A stretch of DNA of 64,000 nucleotides, from positions 85,296 to 149,295 of the forward strand of contig BDDD01001488.1 in NCBI GenBank assembly GCA_001972305.1, read 5' to 3'. This DNA is from Cephalotus follicularis. Lineage: Eukaryota > Streptophyta > Magnoliopsida > Oxalidales > Cephalotaceae. Both the position numbers and the translations under genes were made by a program. Below the pieces are notes generated by a model. It made no database searches, had not been told where the DNA came from, and worked only from the letters and a program-made list of their open reading frames with translations. Shown here in pieces: positions 11,139-23,085 of this stretch. The stretch's first letter is position 1. The number at the start of each line of letters is the position of its first letter.

Positions 11139-11888
11139 TATGAATGGCCAGCACGTTCTTCGTCGGCAGAACAACATGCAAGGGGGATTTGTTTAGGGGC
11201 TTACCTAACGCCTTTTCAAGTGTGATTCGACGTGTTAAGCATGTCTGTGTATTGCCAGGAATGCCCAGAACATGTCCTCACATGTAACATGCAAGGATTT
11301 ATGCCATCCTAACATGCAATCTGCAAAAGAAGAATAGAATATGAAAAGAATATGCAGAAAGAGAGAAAGTGGGAGAGATCTCGGGTGTGGTTGTTGGATG
11401 ACAGAAGAAGTGTGTTAGGTAGGAGGAATCTGCTTAATACCAACCCTCCCCACCTCTCTCCCTCGTTTTATAACACCAGAAGAAAGAGAGAAATAAAGAA
11501 AAGAGAACCAGTGAGTGTGTGTGCCATTGGAGCTTGGAGCTTGGAGCTTGGACCTTGGAATCACTGGTGCAGCTTTGCGACGGACCTTGAGAGGCTGCTG
11601 TCACCTGTTTGGATACTAAAAGAGGTGGACTTTCGATTTCTAACTTGAAATCAAAGGTAGGGGAAAGTGATGGATTTATATGTGCATTTTGAGTTTTAAG
11701 TTAATGTATAACATGGTGAATTGCATATTGATAATTGGATTGAGATTATGGACTTGTTGTAGTGTTACTGTGATACACTGAGTAGATTGTGCATGTATGA
11801 TTACTTGAACATGCGCGTTGGTTGTGTAAAGGATTGATTTAGAAATGGCTTGGCGTGTTAAAATTGTGGAAACCACGTTCTGTTTTGT

Positions 11889-12277
11889 AAAAGACATCGA
11901 CGTCTTTTACAAAGACATCGACTCCTTTTCTGGGAAACTGCATGAACTGTGATGTTCGTTTCAGGTGGCCATTTAAGCCACTTGGGATCGCCTGTTTGAT
12001 TTCGATTGGATGTTCTGGTTGTGTTGTTGTTAACCAGTAGCATACTTTATACGTTTATGGAGTAAGATTCGTTGTTATAATGGGTTAAAGGGGTTGGATT
12101 TTAGCCTCTAGAATCAAGGCTCGCAACTGATACTCTCTGGCATGAAAAAGACATCGACGTCTTTGTGAAAGACATCGACGTCTTTTCCTCGAATACACCT
12201 GGAAATATTTGTACATAGGACTGACGCTTTAGGCTAAAAGACATCGACGACTTTGGAAATGACATCGACGTCTTTCC
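11889..12277. repeat. GACGTCGACGTC palindrome clusters (downstream of donor-like site)
   Basis: Two groups, 11889-11930 and 12146-12277, with copies such as AAAGACATCGACGTCTTT and AAATGACATCGACGTCTTT. Most differ from AAAGACGTCGACGTCTTT only by C-to-T or G-to-A at CpG, the change expected from deamination of methylated cytosine. Confidence 0.86.
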
Positions 12278-13101
12278 TCCTGGACAGTAGAATTTCGCAC
12301 GAATGAGAACCGTTAGACCCGAAACGACTCTAGAAACGAACCTAGATAGTGTTAGAAACACTGGAAATTGAGGAGAGTTGCTAGAGGATTATTGAAAGCT
12401 TGCATTGGGTATTTGGAGTGGAACTCAAAGACTTGGGAGCTTTAGACTTCTCCTGGTAAGTTCCAATTCGAGCTTCCTACTGTTATTGTAATCTATCTAG
12501 AATGTGACTAGGAATGCTAATATCTCCTGCTAAATGGTTAAGATTAGCAAATTCTAGGATGGAATTAGAAATAGTATGGAAGAGAATAAGAAATATGAAG
12601 CTTAGAGAATTTAATGATTTTAATTCGAATTGTAATTGTTGGTTAGTTGTATTATGCGTACTGATTTCCCTAAGTACACATGTATACCTTCTGTAAACAT
12701 TGAGATCAAAGAATCCGAAATTGAAAGGTATTCAACAAAGAGTGAAATGGGAATGGTAAGTGTAATGTTAAGACTCAATGAACTAGTGTTTAGCCACTGT
12801 TGGAATTGTAGTTGTTATATGGAACCTGCTGGTGCTAATGCATGTGTCCATAAACATGCATGCATAGATTGATTTTGCTGGATTGAAGATTGTTGGTGTA
12901 AAAGACTTTGGAAACTCAAAGAGATAGATCATTCCAATTGATCTTGGGATAGCGATTTAAGGTAGGGGTAACGATATGTTATGGAAGATATGATCATGCA
13001 TATCATGTATGTTATCTTTCTACATTATTGCATGCTTTGATTGTATTGAATTGGGATTGTGAAATATACAAACTGCTACTGCCTGCATTTCTGGGCAGAA
13101 G

Positions 13102-13216
13102 CAGTCGACTGTTCTTCATGGCACTCGACTACTCAACCCTATCTAGTCGACTGCTAAGGCAAAGCAGTCGACTACTCAACCAAAGCAGCCGGCTATTCTT
13201 GAAGGCAGCCGACTGT
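13102..13216. repeat. CAGTCGACTG palindrome cluster in LTR B (between donor and acceptor)
   Basis: GCAGTCGACTGTTC, GGCACTCGACTACTC, CTAGTCGACTGCTAAGG and related copies lie downstream of the donor-like site at 12962. The 3' LTR holds the same cluster at 20594-20710. Confidence 0.88.
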
Positions 13217-14520
13217 CCTGGATAAAATTTGCTAATATAGGTCTGTTTGGACCTCAATGTTGAATGTAATTAACTTGGCCTCCATTTGGATGACTAGAAC
13301 AGTTAATCCTGGCCTCATATACAATTACATCCCAAAATTAAACAATGTACGTACTCCTTGTGAGAGTTGCATATGAATGACTATATAATGCTATTCCTTG
13401 AGAATCCTTGCATTGCTACTGATTGTGATATTGTTTCTGTATATGCTACCTTACATTGGTATATACTGTTTGGTGCTAATCAACAGCACTACCACTTATG
13501 TTTCATTGATTGAAACCAATTATGGGCTATGTACCCAAATTATGATATCAACTATCAATTTCAAATGAAAACCTATTGATTTTCCCCTAAGAGAGATACC
13601 ATCTATTTTGTTCTCCAATCGAGAACCATTATTGTATTGATATCGTTTTCCTCCAAAGAGATGTATGATAAATGAGTTGTTATATGTTTATAAAGAAACC
13701 ACTTTTACATTGCATATTGCTGATATATGTAATATTGTTATTGAATGCTTGCATTGTCTGTGCTTGTTGCCGGTAGTCGAGTGATGGTTGTGGTCACCGA
13801 CTACTGTAGGGATCCTGGGTGCCAAGAGTTGGCCAGGAGATCTCCAAAACTTATCTGCATGGCAGATGTTATTTGTTAAACTACCCGCCAACGCCGATAG
13901 TATATGTTACCTGTTCTATCATCCTCGGAGCGTAGGAGATAGTTAGGTAGTGCACAGTCGGAGCTAGGAGATAGTGGCATGTGACACCCAAACCAGGATG
14001 AATTGTTTGTACCCTTGTTCGGTATGCTTGCATATGTATTGTCTATGGCCACTTGGCATGATTGCTTATATATCGGCATTTAAATGTTATTTTCATATAA
14101 ACTGTCATACATGTTACATTCATATATTCCTTAGCATGCATTATCTTCCTACTTAGCCAAGTGAGGACAACGACTAACCCCTACAATTTCAGATTAAGCG
14201 AAGACGTTGGAGTTGCTGCTGAAGCTTGGAGAGCTTCTTATTTTTGTTTTAAGGTTATTATTTATGATGTTGTACTGTTTTGTATTGAACGGTTCATACC
14301 TCGTTAATGTTGTACTTCCGCTTGTAAGGATAATTTATTTGAATTGTAACCGTACGTAGTATGGGATGCGTGCGGATGACTTATGTTATATTCTGGCTTA
14401 TTGAATGCTTCCGCATATTATTTTATGATTTCTTAAATGAATGCTGGAATATATTCAATTACTGATATCACCACATATGCTTGTCTATAACGTGAATTGG
14501 AAATACGGGGTGTGACAGCA

Positions 14521-14532
14521 TGGTATCAGAGC
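14521..14532 (+). promoter_or_regulatory. Element B primer-binding site (initiator tRNA-Met)
   Basis: TGGTATCAGAGC begins three bases after the LTR end at 14517, matching the complement of the initiator tRNA-Met 3' end. Confidence 0.95.
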
Positions 14533-14621
14533 ATATTCCATATATGCTAAGCTGGGATAAGTTTCTCGGAAATTAAGTGAATTGTTTCCTAATGATTTTT
14601 GTCATTCCATATAGGAACAGA

Positions 14622-15790
14622 ATGGACCTATGAAGGGGAAGAAGGGGAAGGCGTAGAGCCGACGAGGGAATCAATGCTCCGCCAGCACCTGAAAATGTTC
14701 TGCCAATGAATGAAGGAGTGAATGTTCCTCCATCGCATGACGAGAGGAGTAATTTTGACCACCTGGCTGATCTTTTCCGACAGCAGATGCAAGGAAATGC
14801 AGCTAACATGGAACAAATCCGGCAAATGTACAAGGCTAACCGAGCATATCAGCAAGCACTCGATGCTTGTCATGCTGTTGGTTTTGGCAGAGATTTGGAG
14901 TGGTTCATGAGACAGAATCCTCTGACTTTCAATGGTGAACTAAATGCTACTATTGCCAAGTGGTGGATAAGAGCCTTGGAGAAGATATTTGCTGTTTTGG
15001 AATGCACTAATGACCAGAAGCTCAATTTTGCTGTGTACCACTTGTGGGGCGAGGTGACTTACTGGTGGGAAAGGACTGAAGAAAAATGGGAGGCCCGTGG
15101 ACTTGACAGGAGTTAGGACAGATTTCAGTCTGAGTTTCTTGATGCTTATGTGCCACAGATTGAGCGTGATCGATGGGAGACAGAGTTGATGGAGCTACGT
15201 CAAGGAGATATGACGGTAGCTCAGTACCAGACCAGATTTGTGGAGCTGGCAAGACACACGCCTTATCTTGTGGAGGGTGAGTCACGGATGATCTGGAGGT
15301 TCCTGAAGGGCCTTCGACCAGACATCAGTTCCAAATTGTTGATGTTGCAGCTGACCGCGTTTGTTGAAGTTGCTGAGAGAGCGATGATTTTGGAAGACAA
15401 TGCTAATGAGAGAAGGGCAGAACGGACTTGTACTAATCAATCGAGGGTCGTACAGTCACAGGGGCAGGGAAGTAATAATCCTGTTAAGTCAATCAGATCT
15501 GATAACATAGGGCAAGGTGGTTCTTGACGCACACGATCAAGGACACCTGGTCAAAACAGTGAACAGAATACAGGTGGATGTGCTTTTTGCGATCGTCAGA
15601 ACCATGATGAGACCGATTGCTGGAAGAAGTTGGGGAAATGCTTGAGGTGTGGTTCACAGGATCACATAATGAACAGTTGTCCAAAGATAAGGGATCAAGC
15701 ACGCGGCCAACAGGGAAGTGCTGGTGCTAGTGGTAGTATTGCGGCGGCTCAACCGCGAAGAGACACCGGAAAGGGAATTCTGAAAGGTAG
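14622..15790 (+). pseudogene. Element B gag with two zinc knuckles
   Basis: ATG at 14622 is in frame with the capsid but meets TGA three codons later; the rest reads from about 14640. The capsid region includes LEWFMRQNPLTFNGELNATI, WALEKIF-like and VTYWWERTEEKWEARG motifs, then MTVAQYQTRFVELARHTPYL and FLKGLRPDISSKL. Knuckles [14 protein letters not shown] and [14 protein letters not shown] lie at about 15580-15680. Stops TAG at 15114 and TGA at 15525 break it. Gag would form the particle and bind RNA. Confidence 0.9.
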
Positions 15791-17140
15791 GGTCTATACC
15801 TTATCTAAAGATGATGTGTCAGAATCTACTACTATTATGGGAGGTACTATTTACATATCTGGCATATTAGCTCATGTATTGATTGACCCTGGTGCGACGC
15901 ATTCATTCATTGCATCTGAATTTGCTCGCAATTTGCATGGCATTACTTCTAGACTACCTTATGTGTTGGAAGTGAGTACTCCTGTGGGTACTTGTCTCCT
16001 ATCTGATACTGTTATGAAGGATTGTGAAATCGTGGTAGCTGGAATTGAATTATCTGCTGACCTGATAGTATTACCTATCCGGGATTTTGATGTAATCTTG
16101 GGGATGGACTGGCTATATGCTCATCATGATTGTGTTGATTTCTACAACAAGATGATGACATTTTATCTGCAAGATGGGACTGAGTGCAAGTTTATCGGAG
16201 AGAAGAATGTTACTGCTCCGATCATTTCCTATACTCGAGCACAGAAATATCTCAAGCAAGGATGTGAAGGCTATTTGCCATATGTGGTTGATCATACGAA
16301 AGGTACGCCAAATATTGAACAAGTGACTGTTGTATGTGATTTTCCTGATGTGTTTCCAGATGAACTCACTTCGTTGCCACCGGAGAGGGATGTAGAGTTC
16401 AGCATTGAGTTGTTGCCTGGAACTGCTCCTATATCCAGAGCACCGTACCGAATGGCTCCTGTCGAACTGAAGGAGTTGAAAGTTCAACTACAGGATTATC
16501 TTAACAAGGGTTTTATCAGACCGAGTGTGTCACTGTGGGGAGCACCGGTTTTATTTGTGAAAAAGAAGGATGGATCGATGCGGCTATGCATTGATTACAG
16601 GCTGCTAAATCAGGTGATGGTGAAGAACAAGTATCCTCTACCACATATTGAGGAATTGTTTGACCAATTGCAAGGCTCAACTATATTCCCCAAGCTTGAC
16701 CTAAGAACAGGCTATCATCAGTTGAGGATCCGAGAAGGTGATGTCGAGAAGACTGCATTTCGAACCAGATATTGGCACTATGAATTTCTAATACTGTCGT
16801 TTGGTTTGACAAATGCTCCTGCAGCCTTTATGTGTCTGATGAACATAGTGTTCCAACCTTACCTGGACCAGTTTGTCGTTATATTCTTAGATGACATCCT
16901 GATCTACTCGAAGAGCATTGAGGAACACATGCAGCATTTGCGTATTGTATTGCAGACACTACAGAGAGAACAACTATACGCCAAAATCAGCAAGTGCGAA
17001 TTTTGGCTGGATCATGTGACTTTCCTAGGTCACATTGTGTCGTGTGAAGGATTATCTGTAGATCCTTCAAAGATTGAGAGTATCATTGATTGGCCCCAAC
17101 CGAGGAACGTTATGGAGGTTCGTAGTTTCTTGGGAATTGG
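15790..17140 (+). pseudogene. Element B protease and reverse transcriptase
   Basis: The frame is continuous from 15528 to a frameshift near 17140. Protease: [20 protein letters not shown], then [14 protein letters not shown]. The active-site triplet reads D-P-G. A linker ([20 protein letters not shown]) leads into [57 protein letters not shown] and the catalytic FLDDILIYS (about 16890). Near 17140 FLGIGWLL replaces the expected FLGLAGYY through one extra base, and the reading moves to the next frame. Confidence 0.92.
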
Positions 17141-19200
17141 CTGGCTACTACCGAAGATTCATCAAGGGATTTTCGAAACTTGCTACACCACTGACACAGT
17201 TGACTCAGAAGAAGTCCAGTTTTGTATGGGATGATTCTTGTGAGGCAAGTTTCCAAGAATTGAAGAGTCGGTTGATTTCAGCTCCAGTGTTAGCATTACC
17301 GGAGGGTAATGAGGGATTTACTGTCTATACTGATGCTTCTGGGAAGGGATTGGGATGCGTTCTGATGCAACATGGTAGGGTGATTGCATACGCATCGGGA
17401 AAGTTAAAGCCGTACGAGGAAAATTATCCCGTGCACGATCTTGAGTTGGCAGCCATAGTGTTAGATTTGCAGAAATGGAGGCACTATCTCTATGGGGCTC
17501 AGTTTGAGATCTTTACTGACCATAAGAGCTTGAAATATTTTTTTTCCCAGAAGGATCTCAACATGAGACAGAGGCGATGGGTGGAATTCTTGAATGGTTA
17601 TAATGGTAATATTCAATACCACCCGGGGAAGGCGAATGTAGTGGCTGATGCGCTGAGTCGCAAGGCGATGATTGCTGGAGCTATGGTTACACAGTGGAAG
17701 CTATTGGAGGAATTTCAGAGATGGAATCCGTTCATGGTTTCCCAAGGAGTTATTGTGGCAAGTATGAGAGCACAACCGGAACTTCTAGAACGTATTAAGA
17801 CTGCTCAGTATAGTGATACTGAATTGTGGAGTATTCGTGAGAACCTAGACACTGATTCTGAGTTCTCCATTCATACTGATGGCATAATGAGGTTCCGAGG
17901 GAGGATTTGTGTTCTGAATGATGAGAGCATCAAGAGTGAGCTATTGCAACGAGCTCGTAAATCGAGGTACAGTGTTCACCCAGGAAGTTCCAAGATGTGG
18001 CACGACCTGAAGAAGAACTACTGGTGGAGCGGTATGAAGAGAGAAATTGCTGAATATGTAGCGAGATCTTTGACCTGTCAGCGAGTGAAGGCTGAACATT
18101 AGAAACCTGTGGGACTACTACAAGTGCTACCAGTGGTTGAATGGAAATGGGAGCACGTGACCATGAACTTCGTGTCAGGATTACCGAGGTCACGAAACCA
18201 GCATGAGGCTGTGTGGGTAGCAGTGGACAGACTCACCAAGTCTGCTTACTTCCTTCCGATGAACATGACTTATTCTATCGAGAAGTTTGCTCGATTATAT
18301 ATCCGGAAGATAGTGAGATTGCATGGGGTACCGATCAGTATTGTCTGCGACCGAGATGCTAGATCTACTTCAAGGTTCTGGAAGAAGTTCTAATCAGCAA
18401 TGGGAACAACCTTGAACTTTAGCACTGCATTTCACCCACAGACTGACGGACAGTCCGAGCGTACAATCCAGACTCTAGAGGATATGCTACGGGCTTGTAT
18501 GATTGATTTTGCTAGGATTTGGGAGGATCATCTGGCATTGATTGAATTCTCTTACAACAACAGTTTTCACACCAGCATTAGAATGGCTCCCTATAAAGCC
18601 TTATATGGGAGAAAGTGCAGATCACCTATTTGCTGGGACGAGATAGGTGAGAGACAAGTGCTTGGACCAGACTTGGAACAAGAGACCACTGATAAAGTGG
18701 GGATGATCAAGAAGAGACTGCTAGCTGCACAAAGTCGGCAGAAGAGTTATGCCGATAGCAAGAGAAGGAAGCTAGAATTCGAGAAGGGAGATCATGTTTT
18801 CCTAAAGATCTCGCCTTCGAAGGGGATACACCGTTTTGGCCTTAAAGGGAAGTTAGCTTCAAGGTATATTGGACCTTACGAGATACTGGATAGAGTGGGG
18901 GAGGTAGCGTACTAGATTGCACTACCGCCTAGTTTGTCGGACGTGCATAACGTATTTCATATCTCCATGTTACGGAAATACGTGCCCCCATCTCACATAT
19001 TGAGCTACGACCCTGGATTCATCATCCCTAGATTGACTTATGAAGAGAGGCCGACGAGGATTGTGGATCGCACAGAAAAGGTTCTGAGGAACAAGACCAT
19101 CCCTATGGTCAAAGTGCTGTGGCGTTTTCACGGAGCGGAGGAAGCTACGTGGGAGCGTGAGGATGAAATGAGGTAGACATTTCCCCACCTATTCAGAATG
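17128..19200 (+). pseudogene. Element B RNase H, integrase and chromodomain
   Basis: After the frameshift one frame runs to the end, broken by four stops (18100 TAG, 18391 TAA, 18913 TAG, 19174 TAG). RNase [52 protein letters not shown]. Integrase: zinc domain with HPGSSKMWHDLKKNYWWSG, where the usual CxxC reads SLTC. In the core the first catalytic Asp reads Asn (TMNFVSGLP); [13 protein letters not shown] and TDGQSERTIQTLEDM follow. The C-terminal chromodomain reads LRNKTIPMVKVLWRFHG, then EEATWEREDEMR, the Tekay/Del hallmark that targets heterochromatin. Confidence 0.93.
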
Positions 19201-19234
19201 TAATGTAAGGGCTAAATTTGCGGAAGAATTTTCT

Positions 19235-19248
19235 TAAGGAGGGGGGAA
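19235..19248 (+). promoter_or_regulatory. Element B polypurine tract
   Basis: TAAGGAGGGGGGAA lies directly before the 3' LTR start TGTAATAACC, where it would prime plus-strand DNA synthesis. Confidence 0.92.
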
Positions 19249-22009
19249 TGTAATAACCGCAAATTCAATTCGTGTGCATTGTAATATTTATTAATAAAAT
19301 GTGCACTCATTTGAATTTAATGTCCAATTATAATAATTTTTGTGTTTGGTAATTGCTTGGGATGAATGGAGTTGTATTTTGGTGAAAATCAAACTTAAGA
19401 AACCCTAAAACAACCATTGACAGCCGACTGCCACAGGGAGAAGTCAACTGCCTGGTTTATGAAGGGGCAGCCGACTGTCACAGGGGAGCAGTAGACTGCC
19501 TGATGCGTGTTATGGACAGTCGACTGGCCAATGCATCCAGCCGACTGGATCGGTACAGAACAAGTATCTGTGCATGCCTGTGTGACTTAATCAAAGGAGG
19601 ATTGCATGGTGTCCAGGTGTCATGCGTGACAGGAGCTGCCAGAGCATGCAAATTAGAGTGCTTGCATGCCCTCTATTCCACCTGCAAGTTGCAGACCTGT
19701 AACCTGCAAAAACAAAAGAGAGAAAGGTGAGAAAGAGGTGCATGTGAGAGGGAGAAGGAATGAGAGGGAGCTGAGTTAAAGGAGCCTGGCGAATTCTAAA
19801 CTCCTAAACCTTTATATCAGCTATGCATGAGCTGAGATTGAGTGTTAGAAACACTGAAAAATGAGGAGAGTTGCTAGAGGATTATTGAAAGCTTGCATTG
19901 GGGATTTGGAGTGGAACTCAAAGACTTGGGAGCTTTAGACTTCTCCTGGTAAGTTCCAATTCGAGCTTCCTACTGTTATTGTAATCTGTCTAGAATGTGA
20001 CTAGGAATGCTAATATCTCCTGCTAAATGGTTAAGATTAGCAAATTCTAGGATGGAATCAGAAATAGTACGGAAGAGAATAAGAAATATGAAGCTTAGAG
20101 AATTTAATGATTTTAATTCGAATTGTAATTGTTGGTTAGTTGTATTATGCCTACTGATTTCCCTAAGTACACATGTATACCTTCTGTCAACATTGAGATC
20201 AAAGAATCCGAAATTGAAAGGTATTTAACAAACAGTGAAATGGGAATGGTAAGTGTAATGTTAAGACTCAATGAACTAGTGTTTAGCCACTGTTGGAATT
20301 GTAGTTGTTATATGGAACCTGCCGGTGCTAATGCATGTGTCCATAAACATGCATGCATAGATTGATTTTGCTGGATTGAAGATTGTTGGTGTAAAAGACT
20401 TTGGAAACTCAAAGAGATAGATCATTCCAATTGATCTTGGGATAGCTATTTAAGGCAGAGGTAACGATATGTTATGGAAGATATGATCATGCATATCATG
20501 TATGTTATCTTTCTGCATTGTTGCATGCTTTGATTGTATTGAATTGGGATTGTGAAATATACAAACTGCTACTGCCTGTATTTCTGGGCAGAAGCAGTCG
20601 ACTGTTCTTCATGGCAGTCGACTACTCAACCTTGTCCAGTCGACTGCTAAGGCAAAGTCATCGACTACTCAACCAAAGCAGCCGGCTATTCTTGAAGGCA
20701 GCCAACTGTCCTGGATAAAATTTGCTAATATAGGTCTGTTTGGACCTCAATGTTGAATGTAATTAACTTGGCCTCCATTTGCATGACTAGAACAGTTAAC
20801 CCTGGCCTCATATACAATTACATCCCAAAATTAAACAATGTACGCACTCCTTGTGAGAGTTACATATGAATGACTATGTAATGCTATTCCTTGAGAATCC
20901 TTGCATTGCTACTGATTGTGATATTGTTTCTGTATATGCTACCTTACATTAGTATATACTGTTTGGTGCTAATCAACACCACTACCACTTATGTTTCATT
21001 GATTGAAACCAATTATGGGCTATGTACCCATATTATGATATCAACTATCAATTTCAAATGAAAACCTATTGATTTTCTCCTAAGAGAGATACCATCTGTT
21101 TTGTTCTCCAATCGAGAACCATTATTGTATTGATATCGTTTTCCTCCGAAGAGATGTACGATAAATGACTTGTTATATGTTTCTAAAGAAACCACTTTTA
21201 CATTGCATATTGCTGATATATGTAATATTTTTATTGAATGCTTATATTGTTTGTGCTTGTTGCTGGTAGTCGAGTGATGGCTGTGGTCACCGACTACGGT
21301 AGGGATCCTGGGTGCCAGGAGTTGGCCAGGAGATCTGCAAAACTTATCGCATGGTAGATCTTATTTGTTAAACTACCCGCCAATGCCGGTAGTATATGTT
21401 ACCTATTCTATCATCCTCGGAGCGTAGGAGATAGTTAGGTAGTGCACAGTCGGAGCTAGGAGATAGCGGCATATGACACCCAAACCAGGATGAATTGTTT
21501 GTACCCTTGTGCGGTATGCTTGCATATGTATTGTCTATGGACACTTGGCATGATTGCTTATATATCGGCATTTAAATGTTATTTTCATATAAACTGTCAT
21601 ACATGTTGCATTCATATATTCCTTAGCATGCATTATCTTCCTACTTAGCCAAGTGAGGACAACGGCTAACCCCTACAATTTCAGATTAAGTGAAGACGTT
21701 GGAGTTGCTGGTGAAGCTTGGAGAGCTTCTTATTTTTGTTTTAAGGTTGTTATTTATAATGTTGTACTATTTTGTATTGAACAGTTCATACCTCGTTAAT
21801 GTTGTACTTCCGCTTGTAAGGATAATTTATTTGAATTGTAACCGCACGTAGTATGGGATGCGTGCGGATGACTTATGTTATATTCTGGCTTATTGAATGC
21901 TTCCGCATATTATTTTATTATTGGTTAAATGAATGCTGGAATATATTCAATTACTTATATCACCACATATGCTTGTCTATAACATGAATTGGAAATACGG
22001 GGTGTGTCA
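19249..22009 (+). mobile_element. 3' LTR of element B (2.76 kb, uninterrupted)
   Basis: Starts TGTAATAACCGC and ends GGGGTGTGTCA. It preserves the 88 bp missing from the 5' LTR, including a TATA-like CCTTTATATCAGC near 19809. Palindrome clusters lie at 19421-19551 and 20594-20710. The hairpin TTAGCC/GGCTAA (21645-21650 with 21664-21669) is perfect here and degenerate in the 5' LTR. The acceptor-like AG is at 21683-21684. The donor-like site has changed from GGTAGGGG to GGCAGAGG (about 20453). Confidence 0.93.
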
Positions 22010-22455
22010 GATTTAATGTTCTGATAACTATTTATTAAGTTTTCTGATAACTATTCATCTATTTGGCCACTATTCATTTAGTTTTCCGATAACTATTCCG
22101 GCAATATTCATTGAATTAAGGTAAAACATTAACTGATCCATTGACATGATCGGTTTATTGTCAGTATTTATTGTGGTACCTTAAACTTTCATTCAGTATT
22201 TATTGTCAGTATTGAAAAGATCCATCTATCAGGCAGATTACCGCTAGATAACTTGGAGACCTTTTCCATTCAACTTCTTCATACCAATTGTTTCAAATTT
22301 ATTTACTTTTATTTCAGTATTTCAATTCAGTATTTTATATACAGCCATTTGAATTATTCAGTCATTATTTTCATCCTTCTTGCTTTATTATTTTATGTTA
22401 CATCTCTTCCTACGTTTCTATATTTTACCGCTTTTTATTAATTCACCTAGTAATC
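22010..22455 (+). other. Endogenous pararetrovirus leader, fragment 1b
   Basis: Continues fragment 1a across element B (first five bases are the GATTT duplication). CTGATAACTATTCATCTATTTGGCC and GATCCATTGACATGATCGG match the second leader copy at about 24976-25290. Similarity fades after TTCTTCATACCA near 22285, where the second copy has the primer-binding site and this copy does not. The last 150 bases are AT-rich with no recognised feature. It ends at the target duplication of solo LTR I. Confidence 0.65.
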
Positions 22456-22567
22456 TGTAAGGACCCAAATTTCCATTTAAGATATTAATTATGGAAAATG
22501 ATTGCTATTGGGTAATTGGCAGATATTTCAAGGGACCCGTAGTATGACCCTACGCTCGGGGACCACT

Positions 22568-22868
22568 TAAAGCGCCGACGCTTTGGTAGTGACGGACGAC
22601 GCTTAGACCCCTTCTATCTGCGTTATAAACCAGTGCAAACAGTCGACGCTTAGGGCTAAAGAGTCGACGCTTTGGGTAACGGTCGACGCTTTCAATGTAA
22701 ATGTCGACGCTTTAGGGTCAGGTAGGTCTGTTGACGTTGACGTTGACGAAGACTTAAAAGCGGCGACGCTTTGTAAGAAAGCGTCAGCACTTTAGTCGGG
22801 ATTGAGGTGAAAAACTCAGGTAAAACCCTTAACCGCCGATGCTTAGAGACAAACCATCAACGCTTTGA
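22568..22868. repeat. GCGTCGACGC palindrome cluster in solo LTR I
   Basis: About ten degenerate copies of AAAGCGTCGACGCTTT or its halves (GTCGACGCTTAGGG, GTCGACGCTTTGGG, GGCGACGCTTT, GCGTCAGCACTTT). The core GTCGAC is the same as in the other LTR families, but the arms differ. It lies upstream of the TATA box. Confidence 0.87.
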
Positions 22869-22875
22869 CATTTTC

Positions 22876-22883
22876 TATAAATA
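22876..22883 (+). promoter_or_regulatory. TATA box of solo LTR I
   Basis: TATAAATA, about 210 bases upstream of the first donor-like site at 23085 and just upstream of a GA-rich leader (22905-23016). Predicted LTR promoter; no transcription data. Confidence 0.6.
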
Positions 22884-22904
22884 TCAGTGATCAATAGAAG
22901 AAAA

Positions 22905-23016
22905 ATTTTGAGAGAAAGAAGAGAAGAAAGAGAGAAAGAGAAAGGAGAGAAGGAAAAGAGAAAGAGAAAGGAGAGAAGGAAGAGAGAAAGAGAAAGAAGG
23001 AAAGAGGAGAAAAGAG
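22905..23016. repeat. GA-rich low-complexity tract
   Basis: GAGAGAAAG / GAGAAGGAAAGAG-type repeats in the transcribed-leader position of LTR I. Read on the minus strand it yields a Ser/Leu/Phe-rich open frame that has no biological support. Confidence 0.9.
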
Positions 23017-23085
23017 AATTTTGTTGAGATTTTAGCATAGAAATTTCTTCAGTGTGGAGAAAATAGAGAAGGAAATAAAGCAATG

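Larger units (their letters stand above)
10812..12345 (+). mobile_element. Truncated LTR (L-like family) embedded in the 5' LTR of B
   Basis: It begins with an intact LTR start, TGTAACGCCCGG (10813), and follows the layout of LTR L (48155 onward): U3 palindromes at 10980-11138, a TATA-like TTTTATAAC near 11466, a shared GAGGTGGACTTTC exon-like segment, donor-like AAAGGTAGGGG (GT at 11657), then palindromes at 11889-11930 and 12146-12277. It stops at 12345, where LTR B resumes after an 88-bp gap relative to the 3' LTR. Best read as an LTR insertion followed by a deletion. Frames inside it have no coding meaning. Confidence 0.8.
10300..14517 (+). mobile_element. 5' LTR of element B, enlarged by a foreign LTR fragment
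   Basis: Starts TGTAATAACCGC and ends CGGGGTGTGACA. Positions 10300-10811 match 19249-19754, and 12346-14517 match 19843-22009. It carries the donor-like TTTAAGGTAGGGG (GT at 12962), another strong donor-like CTGGTAAGT (GT at 12456), hairpin GTAGTCG/CGACTAC (13773-13779 with 13798-13804), and acceptor-like CTACAATTTCAG (AG at 14191-14192). Palindrome clusters lie at 10471-10600 and 13102-13216. Confidence 0.92.
10300..22009 (+). mobile_element. Element B: complete Ty3/gypsy chromovirus (Tekay/Del type)
   Basis: An 11.7-kb plus-strand element: 5' LTR 10300-14517, PBS 14521-14532, gag-pol 14622-19200, PPT 19235-19248, 3' LTR 19249-22009. A perfect 5-bp target duplication, GATTT, flanks it (10295-10299 and 22010-22014), inside EPRV leader sequence. 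The LTRs align from end to end, except that a 1.5-kb foreign LTR piece replaces 88 bp in the 5' copy. Single-base differences between the LTRs, together with six stops and a frameshift, mark an old, inactive copy. Confidence 0.95.

Noticed and set aside
22829..23083. Minus-strand Ser/Leu/Phe-rich open frame resembling a membrane protein
   Set aside because: It is the reverse reading of a GA-rich low-complexity tract.
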